A stretch of DNA of 64,000 nt from positions 915,563,648 to 915,627,647 of the forward strand of contig NC_081414.1 of assembly GCF_030272615.1 (NCBI RefSeq). Reading direction: 5' to 3'. Below the pieces are notes generated by a model. It had not been told where the DNA came from. It ran no database searches and saw only the letters and a list, made by a program, of their open reading frames with translations. Made by a program: the position numbers and the translations under genes. Shown here in pieces: positions 34,501 through 43,909 of the stretch (positions are counted from its first letter, which is position 1; every line of letters starts with the position of its first letter). Source of the DNA: Cryptomeria japonica (Eukaryota > Streptophyta > Pinopsida > Cupressales > Cupressaceae).

Positions 34501-37500
34501 ATTTTTTCTCAATTGAAGTTAAGACCTTGTTGCCATATGATTTAGCCCAAGTGAGACAAGCCAACCTTTTTCAATAAATGTCTATGTCACCTCTTGAAAT
34601 GATGGCTTAGATTTTTATTATTAAGAGTGTCATTCTATTGTTATCCCTATTTGTCTTGCACACTTTCTGGGTATTTTGTGACCTCTTCTGGATTTTTCTT
34701 GCTCTATGCTCTTCTGCCATTGTTGATGCCATGGGAGGCGAAAGAAAAAGGGTTGAACCCTTGAATTGCGATGATTTCAGGAATAATAAAATCATATTGT
34801 GCATATTGGAATGTGACAGGATTACCCCCTTCATAGAAAGATTGCATGGTGTCAATACCAATGTCACAAAGAAATTTGCCAAGGGCTTGAAGGATGGCAA
34901 AATCCAAATTGGTGGTAGGAAAACTCAAATTGATGAGAAGTTAATCATTGAGGTCACTGGTCTTTCCATAGACAATGCAAGATTCTACAGAGATAGGAAA
35001 ATATCAAATGCAACTGTGAAAAGTTTTCCTAGGAATGAGAAGGAAAGGGAAAAGTTGGTTAAAGTAGATAAGAGTAGCTACGACACAAGTAAAATCAAAA
35101 TCATCTAGTGCTCTATTCTTGTTGCTTTAATGAAGTATGTTGCCCTATATGGTAGATATACTAGGGCCTTCGGGCATCATTTCATTCTGCTGAACCACTT
35201 TAGGCATAAAGTGCATATATCTTTTCCCTTCTTCCTGCTTGCTTCTATTAATGCCAACATTAAAGAGCATAGGAAAAACAAAAATTATTATTTCCTTCAT
35301 GGGGATTTGTTATTATTGATCCATGAACACATTAAAACCCTTCCCTCTCCCTTGTCTAGGGTTCCTTAAGGTTGTTGTGATTCTGAGGATGATGATGTTA
35401 GCCTTTCCTCTAATGAGTAAGAATGGAATACTGAGATGGAAGAGTCTAATTCTGGGATGGGCTCTTCCTTGAAGATTGGTCATAAAGTAAAGAGAGGCAT
35501 GCATCCCCTGTGTCTACCTCTAGTTTTGAATCTCTGCCCTCCCACAATTCTATCCTAGATAAGTTTGTTCCTACCCCCATCAAGAGTGATAGACCCCCCT
35601 TCCCGAATGATCTCAATGCAAATTTGTCTTTTCTCAACTTGGATAGAGAGAACCCAGATAATGTCATGGCCATTGCTCGTGATTCAGTTGTGGATAATTT
35701 TAGGATGTTTAAATGGGTCTTCAATGAGATCAAGGACATCAATATCAAACTTTGAGAAATCAATAGAAAATAAGAAAATCAAGGCGGAACAGTGGATGGT
35801 GGACCATAGAAAATCAATTGTGGACTCCATGTAGAAAATGGTGAGCACTGTAAGTGATATGAAGAAAGATTATGATAGCAGAATCTCTTTTCTAGAAGAT
35901 AAACTCAAAAAAGACTATAAAGGCACACTAAGTCAGTTTGAGAATAAATTCAAAAAAGTTAATGAGAACCTATTCTCTCTAGCTACATATAGTCACAAGA
36001 TGGTGAAGAGTTCTGCTGAAATCATAAATATTATGGTGGGAAAAATGGATACTCTCCATCAGGAAGGGGCTACCTTGGATGTGGATTCCATAGATAAAAA
36101 ATAGGAGGAAATGATTGGGCCATCCAAAAGAACCAAAGCCAACTTGAAGAAGAAATCTACAAACCAAGAAATCCAAGTACTCAAGAAAATTGCTCTAAAA
36201 ATGACTCGGCTGGAAACTAAGGCCGCGGAGGCCCTAAAACATTTGTACTAGTTTCTTTCTCTTCCTTGTCTTTTTGCTAGGTTTTGGGCTTTTTTTTGTC
36301 TTTTGTTGAATCTTGGTTGCTATTTTCAAATGGGTATATCTTTATGCAGCTATTTGTGGTAGATCTTTGTTAAAAGGTTTCGGGTCCCTTCAAAACCTAT
36401 TTAAAAAACATACTATAAATCTCCATATTAATAATTCTATATTAATATAGAATAAAACTTCAAATCATTGGCCCTATATTAATATACTGTAAAGCTCCAA
36501 ATTATTGGCACTATTTTAATATACTATAAAGATCCAAATTATTGGCACTATATTCAATATATTATGAAATAAAATTGATCAGAGGAAGTGTTTTCTTCCT
36601 GTATTTTATCTCCAAAATATTGAATCAAACCCAATTGAATCTAAACTTCTATCAATTAGTTCAATCATTTACTTTAATAATTCTATATTGATATAGAATA
36701 AAACTCCAAATTATTGACCCTATATTAATATAGTGTAAAACTCCAAATTATTGGCACTATATTAATATGCTATAAAGATCCAAATTATTGACACTATATT
36801 CAATATATTATGAAACAAAACTGATCACAGGAAACACTTCCTGTATTTTATCTTCAAAATATTGAATCAAACCCAATTGAATCTAAACTTATATCGATTC
36901 CTTCACTCATTTTCTAAGTCCACAAATATTACTCTTCATTGAACCCAATTTCTAATCTAGCATCTCCTTCAAAAGACAGTCGTACAGATTAACCAAGGAA
37001 ATCCATAAAAAAATGTACCTAGCACAAGAGGAATCTCGGCATAGGGTTGTGGAAAGGGATAAGGGCTTCCCCTTTTGGGATATATGACTAGTGCTCCATG
37101 AACTGTTGCACGGAGCCATGACACATGGGCATGCCACCACAAGGTTCCTTCCTGTGCAACAATGGTGAACCTGTATGTAAAACTCCCATCTGGCTGAATG
37201 GGACACTGAGTAATATACCCAGTTCCATCAGCCCATCCTGTGCCGAGCTGTCTCACTCCATGCCTAAAACAATTTGATCATCAGTTCTGTATCAAAAAAG
37301 TAATTCACAGCATACAACAGCTTTGAGATGCAGAGTTTACCAGTGAATGGTGGCATTATACTGGGCTCTATTATAGGTTTTAACGATCAGGGTGTCGCCA
37401 TTGAATACATGCAGAGTAGGACCAGGAAACTGTCCATTCACTGTGATTTTGTTATGTGTCTGACACAACCTAGTAATAGGCGTCCGTTCAATCTGCACAT

Positions 37501-37933
37501 ATATAAAAAAATATTTTGAGTCAAATCTCTTTTTATTAAATGGAACTGCGATCTGATCTGATCTGATCTGTACCCTCTACAAATTTCTGCTTCATATTCT
37601 ATATATGATCGAGCACTAGAAACGATTAAAGCCTTACATTCTAGATCTGAAACAGTTTAGATTTGGCATGTCTGTTAAGTCAGATACACCTTCAAACAGT
37701 TAGTTACATTCTAGATCTGAACAATTTAGATTTGGCATGTCTGTTAAGTCAAATACACCTTTAAAATGAGATATATACATCAATTAAAATCTCAACAAGA
37801 ACAAATTTTCAAAAGGAACTAGTGAAATTACAACGAATGTATAGTGATGAACTTCTGCCCTCGCCAGATTGTGGAAAAGGCCAATGAATATAGCGAGCAA
37901 CGATAGAAACCTTGATGAATCCCACTTCGACAT
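31515..37933 (-). CDS. Laccase (multicopper oxidase), six exons, intact
   Basis: Exons on the minus strand: 37,933-37,832; 37,492-37,341; 37,263-37,019; 32,909-32,781; 32,702-31,752; 31,645-31,515. All five introns are GT-AG, phases agree throughout, and the sum is 1,710 nt (569 codons), the usual plant laccase length. Residues 1-26 form a signal peptide (MSKWDSS, hydrophobic core, then ARA before EVHHYTF), so the enzyme is secreted. Copper motifs are complete: HWHGVRQ (across exons 2/3), WWHAHVSW (exon 3), HPMHLHG (exon 5) and [12 protein letters not shown] (exon 6), with leucine as the axial residue of the type 1 site. Many N-x-S/T sequons fit an apoplastic glycoprotein. Family role: one-electron oxidation of phenolics such as monolignols with reduction of O2 to water, in the cell wall. 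A second in-frame ATG lies three codons upstream (37,942). Intron 3 (4.1 kb) holds a LINE. Which laccase subgroup it belongs to cannot be told here. Confidence 0.93.
32633..32653 (-). promoter_or_regulatory. miR397-like target site in laccase exon 5
   Basis: The mRNA-sense sequence here encodes IVNAALNS. Against miR397a (UCAUUGAGUGCAGCGUUGAUG, from memory), miRNA positions 3-14 pair without a gap. Two mismatches fall at positions 2 and 18, with G:U pairs at 1, 15, 20 and 21. The cleavage positions 10-11 are paired. miR397 control of laccases at exactly this conserved INAALN codon stretch is established in angiosperms and poplar wood. That it acts on this gene is inference. Confidence 0.6.
33716..34247 (-). 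repeat. Intron-3 segment shared with the 5' laccase duplicate
   Basis: 33,716-33,858 matches 46,851-47,004 (and 1,066-1,214), and 33,859-34,240 matches 62,758-63,115, with about 12% differences including small indels by eye. The two halves are contiguous here but separated by the 15.7-kb gypsy element in the duplicate. This makes the segment the unoccupied allele-like paralogue of that insertion locus. It lies inside intron 3 of the laccase gene and has no coding potential. Confidence 0.85.
33854..33858. other. Empty target site (TTAGT) of the gypsy insertion
   Basis: TTAGT followed by CATACTTG here corresponds to TTAGT at 47,000-47,004, just before the LTR, and to TTATT CATACTTG at 62,753-62,765 just after it. 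A five-base target duplication is normal for Ty3/gypsy integrases. The site proves that the retrotransposon entered after the laccase locus had duplicated. Confidence 0.85.
34281..34577 (+). mobile_element. LINE RNase H domain, C-terminal part
   Basis: The frame contains [13 protein letters not shown], then [18 protein letters not shown] and HFANVGI, ending at a stop at 34,577. This is the EGDS, then SHxYRxAN, then AD-like LANxG order of the plant RNase H (RVT_3) family that closes ORF2 of several plant LINE groups. The D of the final AD motif is replaced (NELANHFAN). The start is cut by the 5' truncation of the insertion. Confidence 0.7.
34731..36104 (+). mobile_element. Extra LINE ORF downstream of RNase H (ORF3-like)
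   Basis: Begins [16 protein letters not shown] and runs to 35,108. It carries on in the same frame after one TAG (35,106-35,108) to 35,369, then resumes through 35,510-35,755 (shifted frame) and 35,838-36,104. Visible parts: a charged N-terminal region with [15 protein letters not shown] and [19 protein letters not shown]; a central [20 protein letters not shown] stretch; a low-complexity acidic/serine linker; and a C-terminal lysine/glutamate-rich segment with heptad-like spacing (35,838-36,050) that should form a coiled coil. It lies inside the LINE's target-site duplications, so it travelled with the element. I do not recognise a named domain. Similar proteins exist, as far as I recall, as repeats in gymnosperm genomes. 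Confidence 0.5.
36429..36920. repeat. Tandem duplication, 246-bp unit, in laccase intron 3
   Basis: Unit 1 starts at 36,429 and unit 2 at 36,675. Both begin TAATAATTCTATATT, contain several short AATTATTGGCACTATATT sub-repeats, and end in a TTGAATCAAACCCAATTGAA stretch. They are about 93% identical by eye. The A+T-rich sub-repeats resemble the sequence just left of the LINE (34,226-34,271), so the LINE entered the edge of a pre-existing repeat. Confidence 0.75.
37634..37765. repeat. 70-bp tandem duplication in laccase intron 1
   Basis: Units start at 37,634 and 37,704, each TTACATTCTAGATCTGAA onwards through a GTTTAGATTTGGCATGTC-like stretch. The 5' duplicate at 63,430-63,480 has a single copy, so the duplication is specific to the intact gene. 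Immediately downstream in plus coordinates, at 37,551-37,571, a (GATCT) microsatellite has four units here but fewer in the duplicate (63,367-63,381). Confidence 0.7.
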
Positions 37934-38027
37934 TATCAACATATTCACCGAACAAAGTCTCCTTTCGTTGAGACTGAATCTCAAGTATAGAAAAGAAGCG
38001 CTCTTTGCATATTCAGCCCTTGAGCAC

Positions 38028-38036
38028 TCTATATAA
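38028..38036 (-). promoter_or_regulatory. TATA box of the intact laccase gene
   Basis: Minus-strand TATATAG within TAGTTTATATAGAGTGC, about 95 bases upstream of the first-exon ATG at 37,933. This leaves room for a 5' leader of about 60 bases. The same word and surroundings are kept upstream of the 5'-end duplicate at 63,741-63,750. Confidence 0.6.
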
Positions 38037-38193
38037 ACTAATTTGATGGCAGTGTTCAAAGGAATAACGTAACTGGTTGCTTGTGCGACTTACCATTGTG
38101 ATATAGGTAAAATGAAGACAAGATTTGAAGCAGATGTGACTAAATTTTGTATTATTGTACTGTTGTTATTGAATTGCAGTACGCTGAGGATTG

Positions 38194-41100
38194 TTGGTGT
38201 GTGAATTATTTAAAGGAATTCTTCTTGCTAGTGGTTAGAAGATCACACCGTCCGAAATTCGAATAATTAATTATTTTCCAAGTGGGCCCAATTTTTTTAT
38301 TATTCACTCTTTTCGTGAATCAAATCTCAAAATATGATGTCACGTTGTTGAATATATAGCAGCGGTTTAGCTAGTTATTAGACTAGGTGTTAGACTATGC
38401 TCTATTGAAAAACTAGCTCCAAAAAGACTTGTACGTTTGTCAGAAAATCGATTAACACAATGTCAATTGTACATTATATACCGTTGATTGTTTTTTAAAC
38501 AGTTGTGATTTTTTGAGCGGTCACTACACTGTTTTGAAATCAAAATAGATGCCTCCCTTCTAAATGATTCCTTATTTTTTAAGGAATTTCTATATTAGTT
38601 TTACAAAATATTATTATTATGATCTTTTGAATGATTCTCAACTGTTTTCCATATAATTTTTATAAAATATTATTTTTGTCAGATTTTTTTTTAATGTGAC
38701 GAGTAATTGTTTTATATATTATTCTTATAAATCATTATTTATTATATCATATTTTTTTAAAAGGGTGGAGTAAATTATTTTGAATGATTGATAAGATATT
38801 TTTCAATTTGATAGGCTAGTCTTTTATATTTTATTCTTATTAAATATTGATTAGATTATATTTTTTTTAAATCTATGGAATAATATCTATTGAATGATTT
38901 GTATGATATATTTAATAATTTAAAAGTTTATAAATTATGGTGTGACTTGTTGTTGAACTAAATTTCAAATGACAAAATGTAGTTGGATGCATATGCTTAA
39001 ATAGTTGCTTCTATAGCTAGATATCATATTGTGATCGCCAAGATTTTTTCAATGAATAAGTATTTTATACATTATTTGAATAAATTATTTTTCATTGTAT
39101 TTAAAAAATTAAGTGAAATGATTTTTAAGTTAAGTTAAGAAAATGTCATAAATAAAAGTGTTAATTAGTATAATGTAGATAGGTAGTTAAACTGCTAAAA
39201 AAGGACTTACAAATAAAATAAGTGATAAAGGAAGATTACAATCATCACACTTCCCTTATCTATCAAGAATGCCCTTAAATTAACAATTGCTTGCCAACTC
39301 ATGATAACTCCTTCACCATTATCTTTCTCTCTAGCTAGTTGCATTTTTTGGTTTTAGCATGATAAATAACCACTTCTAAGAAAGGAACTTTGCCATTACC
39401 CAACCAACTAAGAGTACCCATATCATAGGGTTGTAATGAAATTAAAAATAGACCAGCTTGGTGAAACCAACCACGATGACTATTCTCTTTAGGTATATAG
39501 TAGGTAGAGAATCATGTCCATAACCATTATGATTGTGTTAATATTGGCACCCTTGAGAAGATAACTAACTTGGGTATGAGAGGGAGAGGCTTGTAATTCC
39601 ATACAGGGTTATATACTTGAGTGGCTTAGAAGCCCCTACAAGGGAACAACTTCAAGAAAGAACTTATTAGCTCGCACTTATATTTGCATGAGACCATTAG
39701 GAAAATCTTGTAGATTTAGTATACATAAAGAAATCAATATAAAAAAGATCTTGCGAAAAGTTGAGTTTATTTTCTCTCTTTCTTAATATTGAATAATTTT
39801 TCTACTCTAAAATAATTTCATACTCGTTACAATATAGCAATGTTTTTTAGACCAATCCACTAAAGGAATCACATGTCAAGGTGAAGGCTTTATATTGAAA
39901 GCATTAAATAAGTAATAGTGGAGGGAACACACATTCGTGAAATGAATAGTTTCTTGCATGGAATTTGTATATGATTAGATCAATTGAATCACTAAGAAGG
40001 CGCGAGGATGGGAAGAGAGAGACTGCAAGATGTGGTAGAGTAGTACGAAGATGAATATTGTGAGGATAAAATGTTGAAGGAGCTTAGAGAGGAGTAGAGG
40101 AAAAGGAGGTATATAATTATGTCTAGAAGATAGAGTTAAAGGTTGAGGGGAGAGAGGAGGGTGAAGATGAGGAATTCGGTGAAGAGGAGAGAGGATAGGA
40201 GGAAAGTATAAACTTAGTTGTGATAATAACTTGAGTTCATGAAGCTCATTAAATTTAAAGTATATAGATGTGGGTGGGCAAGGTGATGAGTACGGATAGA
40301 GATGGATATAGGTACAAGGATAGGAAAATCGATTGTGGTAAAGGGAGGGTGACAGGGATTAGGTGGCATTAGAAGATATACTATCAACAAATGTTAGTGA
40401 GATAGATGTTATGAGTAGGGAGTGGAAAAAGTAGTAGGATAAAAGAGATTCTCTCCACGATAAGAGTCACATCATGGTGGTGGATCGGAATGTCATCATG
40501 AGAGCACAAGATGCAATATATGTTTTCTAGATTCTAGAGAAAATGGGGAGGCACAATTCGTGAGGCATGAGAGTGATTCGATGAGATGATTACTAGGGGC
40601 ATAGGGGATGAGCTAACCATTTATAGAGATATGAAGAGAATAGAAGGAGACAATATGATATTTGTGAGAGGTGGCCTATTAGATGTCATTTTATGAGTAG
40701 GTAGTGCCAATAGGACGAATTTCATATAGTTTTATAGAGTATTTAGGGTTATTCAGGTTAGTAGTGTTAGTGGATATGGGACCACCAAGGGGGGCACCTT
40801 AACTACTAGCATGTTCAATAGTGGATAGTGCTAGCTATAGTTAACATACATCCCCTTAGTTTTGATATATTTTGATGTTCCCTACAACATTTATGTATAT
40901 AAATCTCTTACACTCTATGTAGTTACAATATAAATTATCCCTTTTTGATGATATATAAAGAGATAGTTTCACCATGTTATGCATATAATATGATGTAATG
41001 CAAGATTTTGATAATTTATGAAATATAACAAGTTTATAATTTAGATACTTAGATTAACAAATATAATCACTTAGTTTGAGTATGGATTTAATATAGAGGA

Positions 41101-41219
41101 CCTTCCAAGGGAATGGAGGGAGGTGACAAGGGTTCTGATGAAAGATGTCATGCTAGATGGCCAATTCAAAAAAAATACACTCATAAATTTTTCCTATATT
41201 AAATCACTTTAGACAGGGC
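38194..41219. other. Laccase upstream spacer and purine-rich stretch
   Basis: 38,034-38,193 is still shared with the 63.7-63.9-kb duplicate; similarity ends at GAGGATTGT (38,193). Beyond it, 38,200-39,950 is A+T-rich with nothing assignable. From about 39,960 to 40,500 the plus strand is strikingly G+A-rich (runs of GAGGAG, GAGAGG, AAGATG) with no sustained reading frame. It may be a decayed coding or repeat sequence. Confidence 0.4.
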
Positions 41220-42505
41220 ACTAGGATGAATTTCCCATTTTGGATTTATTCCTCCTTGTCTCAATTGATTATGGTGGCCCCATATAAGCCAAATGCTTTA
41301 CCTCTTCATCAATGTCTCATTTTTAGACTTTACAATCACAGTTTGGGCTTCTCTCCAACTACCAATTCTATGCCCTTATTTACTAACCCTTCTTTGGTTG
41401 TGGATTTAAATCAATATTTGGCACCCAATATACTGAGTAACCTCTTCCTTGACTTTGGTTAACACCCCCCCTGCCCCTTGAAACATGTCAACCCTTAGCT
41501 TTCTACTAAAAAAAAAGATATTGATGCTTGTCTGTGTCCTAGAAAGGGAAATATGTTGCTTTCATTTAACCCTCATAAGATATTGATGATGATTCCTTAT
41601 TTTTGTAGTCCACCTCTTCTGAATGGTCTCTTGATGAGTCCCAACCTCAAACTTCTAGGTCCAAACATAAGAATCTAGGTGCTTCTACTCATTCCTCTAT
41701 TCCCACTCCTACTTGTAATAGTTCTGCAAAGATTTGTGCCATGATTAATGAGTTTATAAAGACCTACAATTTCCATAATGATATTATTAAATGGTTGCTA
41801 CTTAAATTAAATACTACAGAGGATAAGATCAATAGGTTAGAGGGTCTATCTATAGTTGAGGTGAAGGCTAGGGATTGGTCCTTTAAGGCTAAATATGGGG
41901 TAGTGTGCCAAGGTTTTGTTCAAGGTTTGGCTGAGAGATTGGATAAGTGGGACACCCTAGAAGAAGATGATCAACAAGATTGTGATCTCTTTGCAGGTTC
42001 TTCAAAACGATCTAGAAAGGAAACACACCAAATATAATAGCTCTAGGTTTGATGAGGCTTTTGTTGGTTCTCAAGTGCATTTTGCTAAGAATGGTCATAT
42101 GCCATTTTCTCTGTGGATTCTATCACCTCAAAGGAAATTTCTTCTTTTAGGGGTTTTTCTTTTCTTGAGCATTTGAACTTTCTTAATCAAAGAGTGGTAG
42201 GTTGTGAAGGGCCCTAGTCCTTGGGAAATCCATGTTCTGATTATGTGGTCATTTTTTGTCATTTCTTTGTCTTTGTCTTTGTCTTTTTTTCAATTTTCTT
42301 TTTTCTAATTGCTAGTTTTTGGGCTACATCTAGTCTCTTGTGTTTTTGTCATCTCACTGCTCATGAGACCCCTCTTCTCCAACTGATGGCTAGTATGCTG
42401 TATGATTCACCTAGTTGACCTTTGTTTGCATGAATTTATTTTCATATTTGAGGCTTGGGTAGTATTTATAGTTACCTAGAAGGTTTCGTATCATGCTTTA
42501 AGGAG
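41220..42505 (+). mobile_element. LINE 3'-end fragment, second copy of the family
   Basis: A decayed coding stretch includes IIKWLLLKLNTTEDKINRLEGL (41,792-41,860, coiled-coil-like) and ends in DLFAGSSKR near 42,010. A T-rich 3' region follows, sharing TTTTTGGGCTA and AAGGTTTCG words with the end of the LINE at 36,250-36,406. It corresponds to the extra ORF plus 3' end of that LINE family. No target-site duplication was found and boundaries are approximate. Confidence 0.5.
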
Positions 42506-42569
42506 ACGTACTGAATTCATGCAGGTTGAAATCTTTTGTGAAGAGAAGTTTTTAATTTAATAGATATAT

Positions 42570-42870
42570 CAAATGGAGACTCCCCCGGAATATTTAGCCG
42601 TTCTAGTCATGGCGTTTGGTATAAGTTGCATGCTTGAAATAGCAGCTCCTCCTCTTCAACGTCTTGGATGTTACTATCCTTTGCCTTGTCCCACCAAGTG
42701 AATTATTCACATTAAAAGAAAATCACAAGAAGAAATCTGTCGGTGGATTAAAAAAGGAAGGAGCGAAAGCAATAGCTAGTTTTTACGTGTGGGTATATTA
42801 CCTTATGTGTCCATTCCCATTAACAGATATTGCCATCACTTTAGACCCACGTACTCACCACCCAAAAAGC
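42570..42870 (+). repeat. Conserved block, copy 3 of 3
   Basis: Third and shortest copy: ATTTAGCCGTTCTAGTCA, then CTTCAACGTCTTGGATGTTAC (shared with copy 1), CCTTTGCCTTGTCCCACCAA, AGCTAGTTTTTACGTGTGGG, and GTCCATTCCCATTAACAG. The middle part (GTCCTTAAC to GACACCGA) is deleted. A CTTATAG word about 50 bases beyond the end might be a core promoter element, but no gene start follows. Confidence 0.55.
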
Positions 42871-43909
42871 ATTACTTAAGCAACACATAAGCTACTTATA
42901 GAAATCCAGTCTACATCATCTTTATTACATAAGAAATTGCCCAAGTAAGTTCGATAAAGACTTGGCGTAATAAAGAGAATGGAATATTCTTATAATTTTG
43001 TATAATTATTATCTACCCATAGTACATATTAATGAGCTATCTATTTTTTTAGATCAACAAAGTTTTACTCCTTTTGTGTGTTTGGAAAATGAGGATAATG
43101 AGTATTACTCAATAAAATTTATTTACGATGATCATAAATCAATGTATGTAAGATAATTTATCATCTTAAAAGGAGTTTTGATACATGGTATTAGATTTTT
43201 TATAGATTAATCTTAGCACTTTATCTTTTTTAGATTAGTAGATAAATTGAAGTTTAGATTACGTAATGGAAACTAGCTTTGTTCTTGTTATCATATGTAC
43301 ATCAACATTTTATAAATAGATGCATTGTATTCAAATGTAAATTCCAAGATCTTGATAATAAAAGAGAAGATAGTTCATTAAGCATACAAAACCCACATTT
43401 GATGAAGTCAATCATATAAATAGAAAGAATGTACATCAAAAGATTAGTCCTTTAACTAACACAAGAGCATATAGAGTGTAAGGCAAATCTTGTATCAACC
43501 ACAAATATTTTATTTAATATTTGTTTGATCTTCACGTATTTTGCTAGTTCTTAAATATGTTGTCATAATATGAAACATTTTTCATAGAAACAAATTTCAT
43601 CACACTTATTTTCGAACATAATTCCAAGTTTCATATATGTAATCAAGGCCACCGTTAGGCCATTATAAATCTCACAAGAGATGTTCTAATTAATAATCTT
43701 TGGTTGTTGTATGCAATCAAAATTTAAAAACATGAAATAAGAAATAAAAGACAAACTTAAAATCTTATTTGAAAATTTAATTTAAAAATTTAGATTGAGA
43801 GTATTTAAGTGATTTGATCTAAAACAATATGGATACTCAGTTTGAAAGCATAAAATCAATGTTTTTTAAATAATGAAGATGATATGATAATTTAATTAAA
43901 AAAAGTATA
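42871..43909. other. A+T-rich spacer, no supported gene
   Basis: Nothing assignable. Low G+C and no frame above about 60 codons with a recognisable motif. Confidence 0.4.

Larger units (their letters stand above)
34272..36406 (+). mobile_element. 5'-truncated LINE in laccase intron 3
   Basis: Flanked by target-site duplications of about 24-26 bases at 34,248-34,271 and 36,407-36,432 (both with AACATACTATAAATCT then ATATTAAT; the right copy has an extra CC). This is the usual signature of target-primed reverse transcription. It opens inside an RNase H domain (34,281-34,577), continues with a second coding stretch (34,731-36,104) and ends in a T-rich 3' region with a short A-run. It lies antisense to the laccase gene. 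The 3' end resembles that of the fragment at 41,220-42,505 (shared TTTTTGGGCT and AAGGTTTCG words), so both belong to one family. All upstream parts (ORF1, endonuclease, RT) are missing. Confidence 0.8.

Noticed and set aside
37328-37519. Plus-strand 63-codon frame opposite laccase exon 2
   Set aside because: Antisense to an exon with clean splice sites and laccase motifs.
37784-38059. Longer laccase N-terminus starting at 38,059
   Set aside because: It would begin upstream of the TATA box at 38,028-38,036 and lack a signal peptide at the start; the ATG at 37,933 (or 37,942) gives a normal secretion signal.
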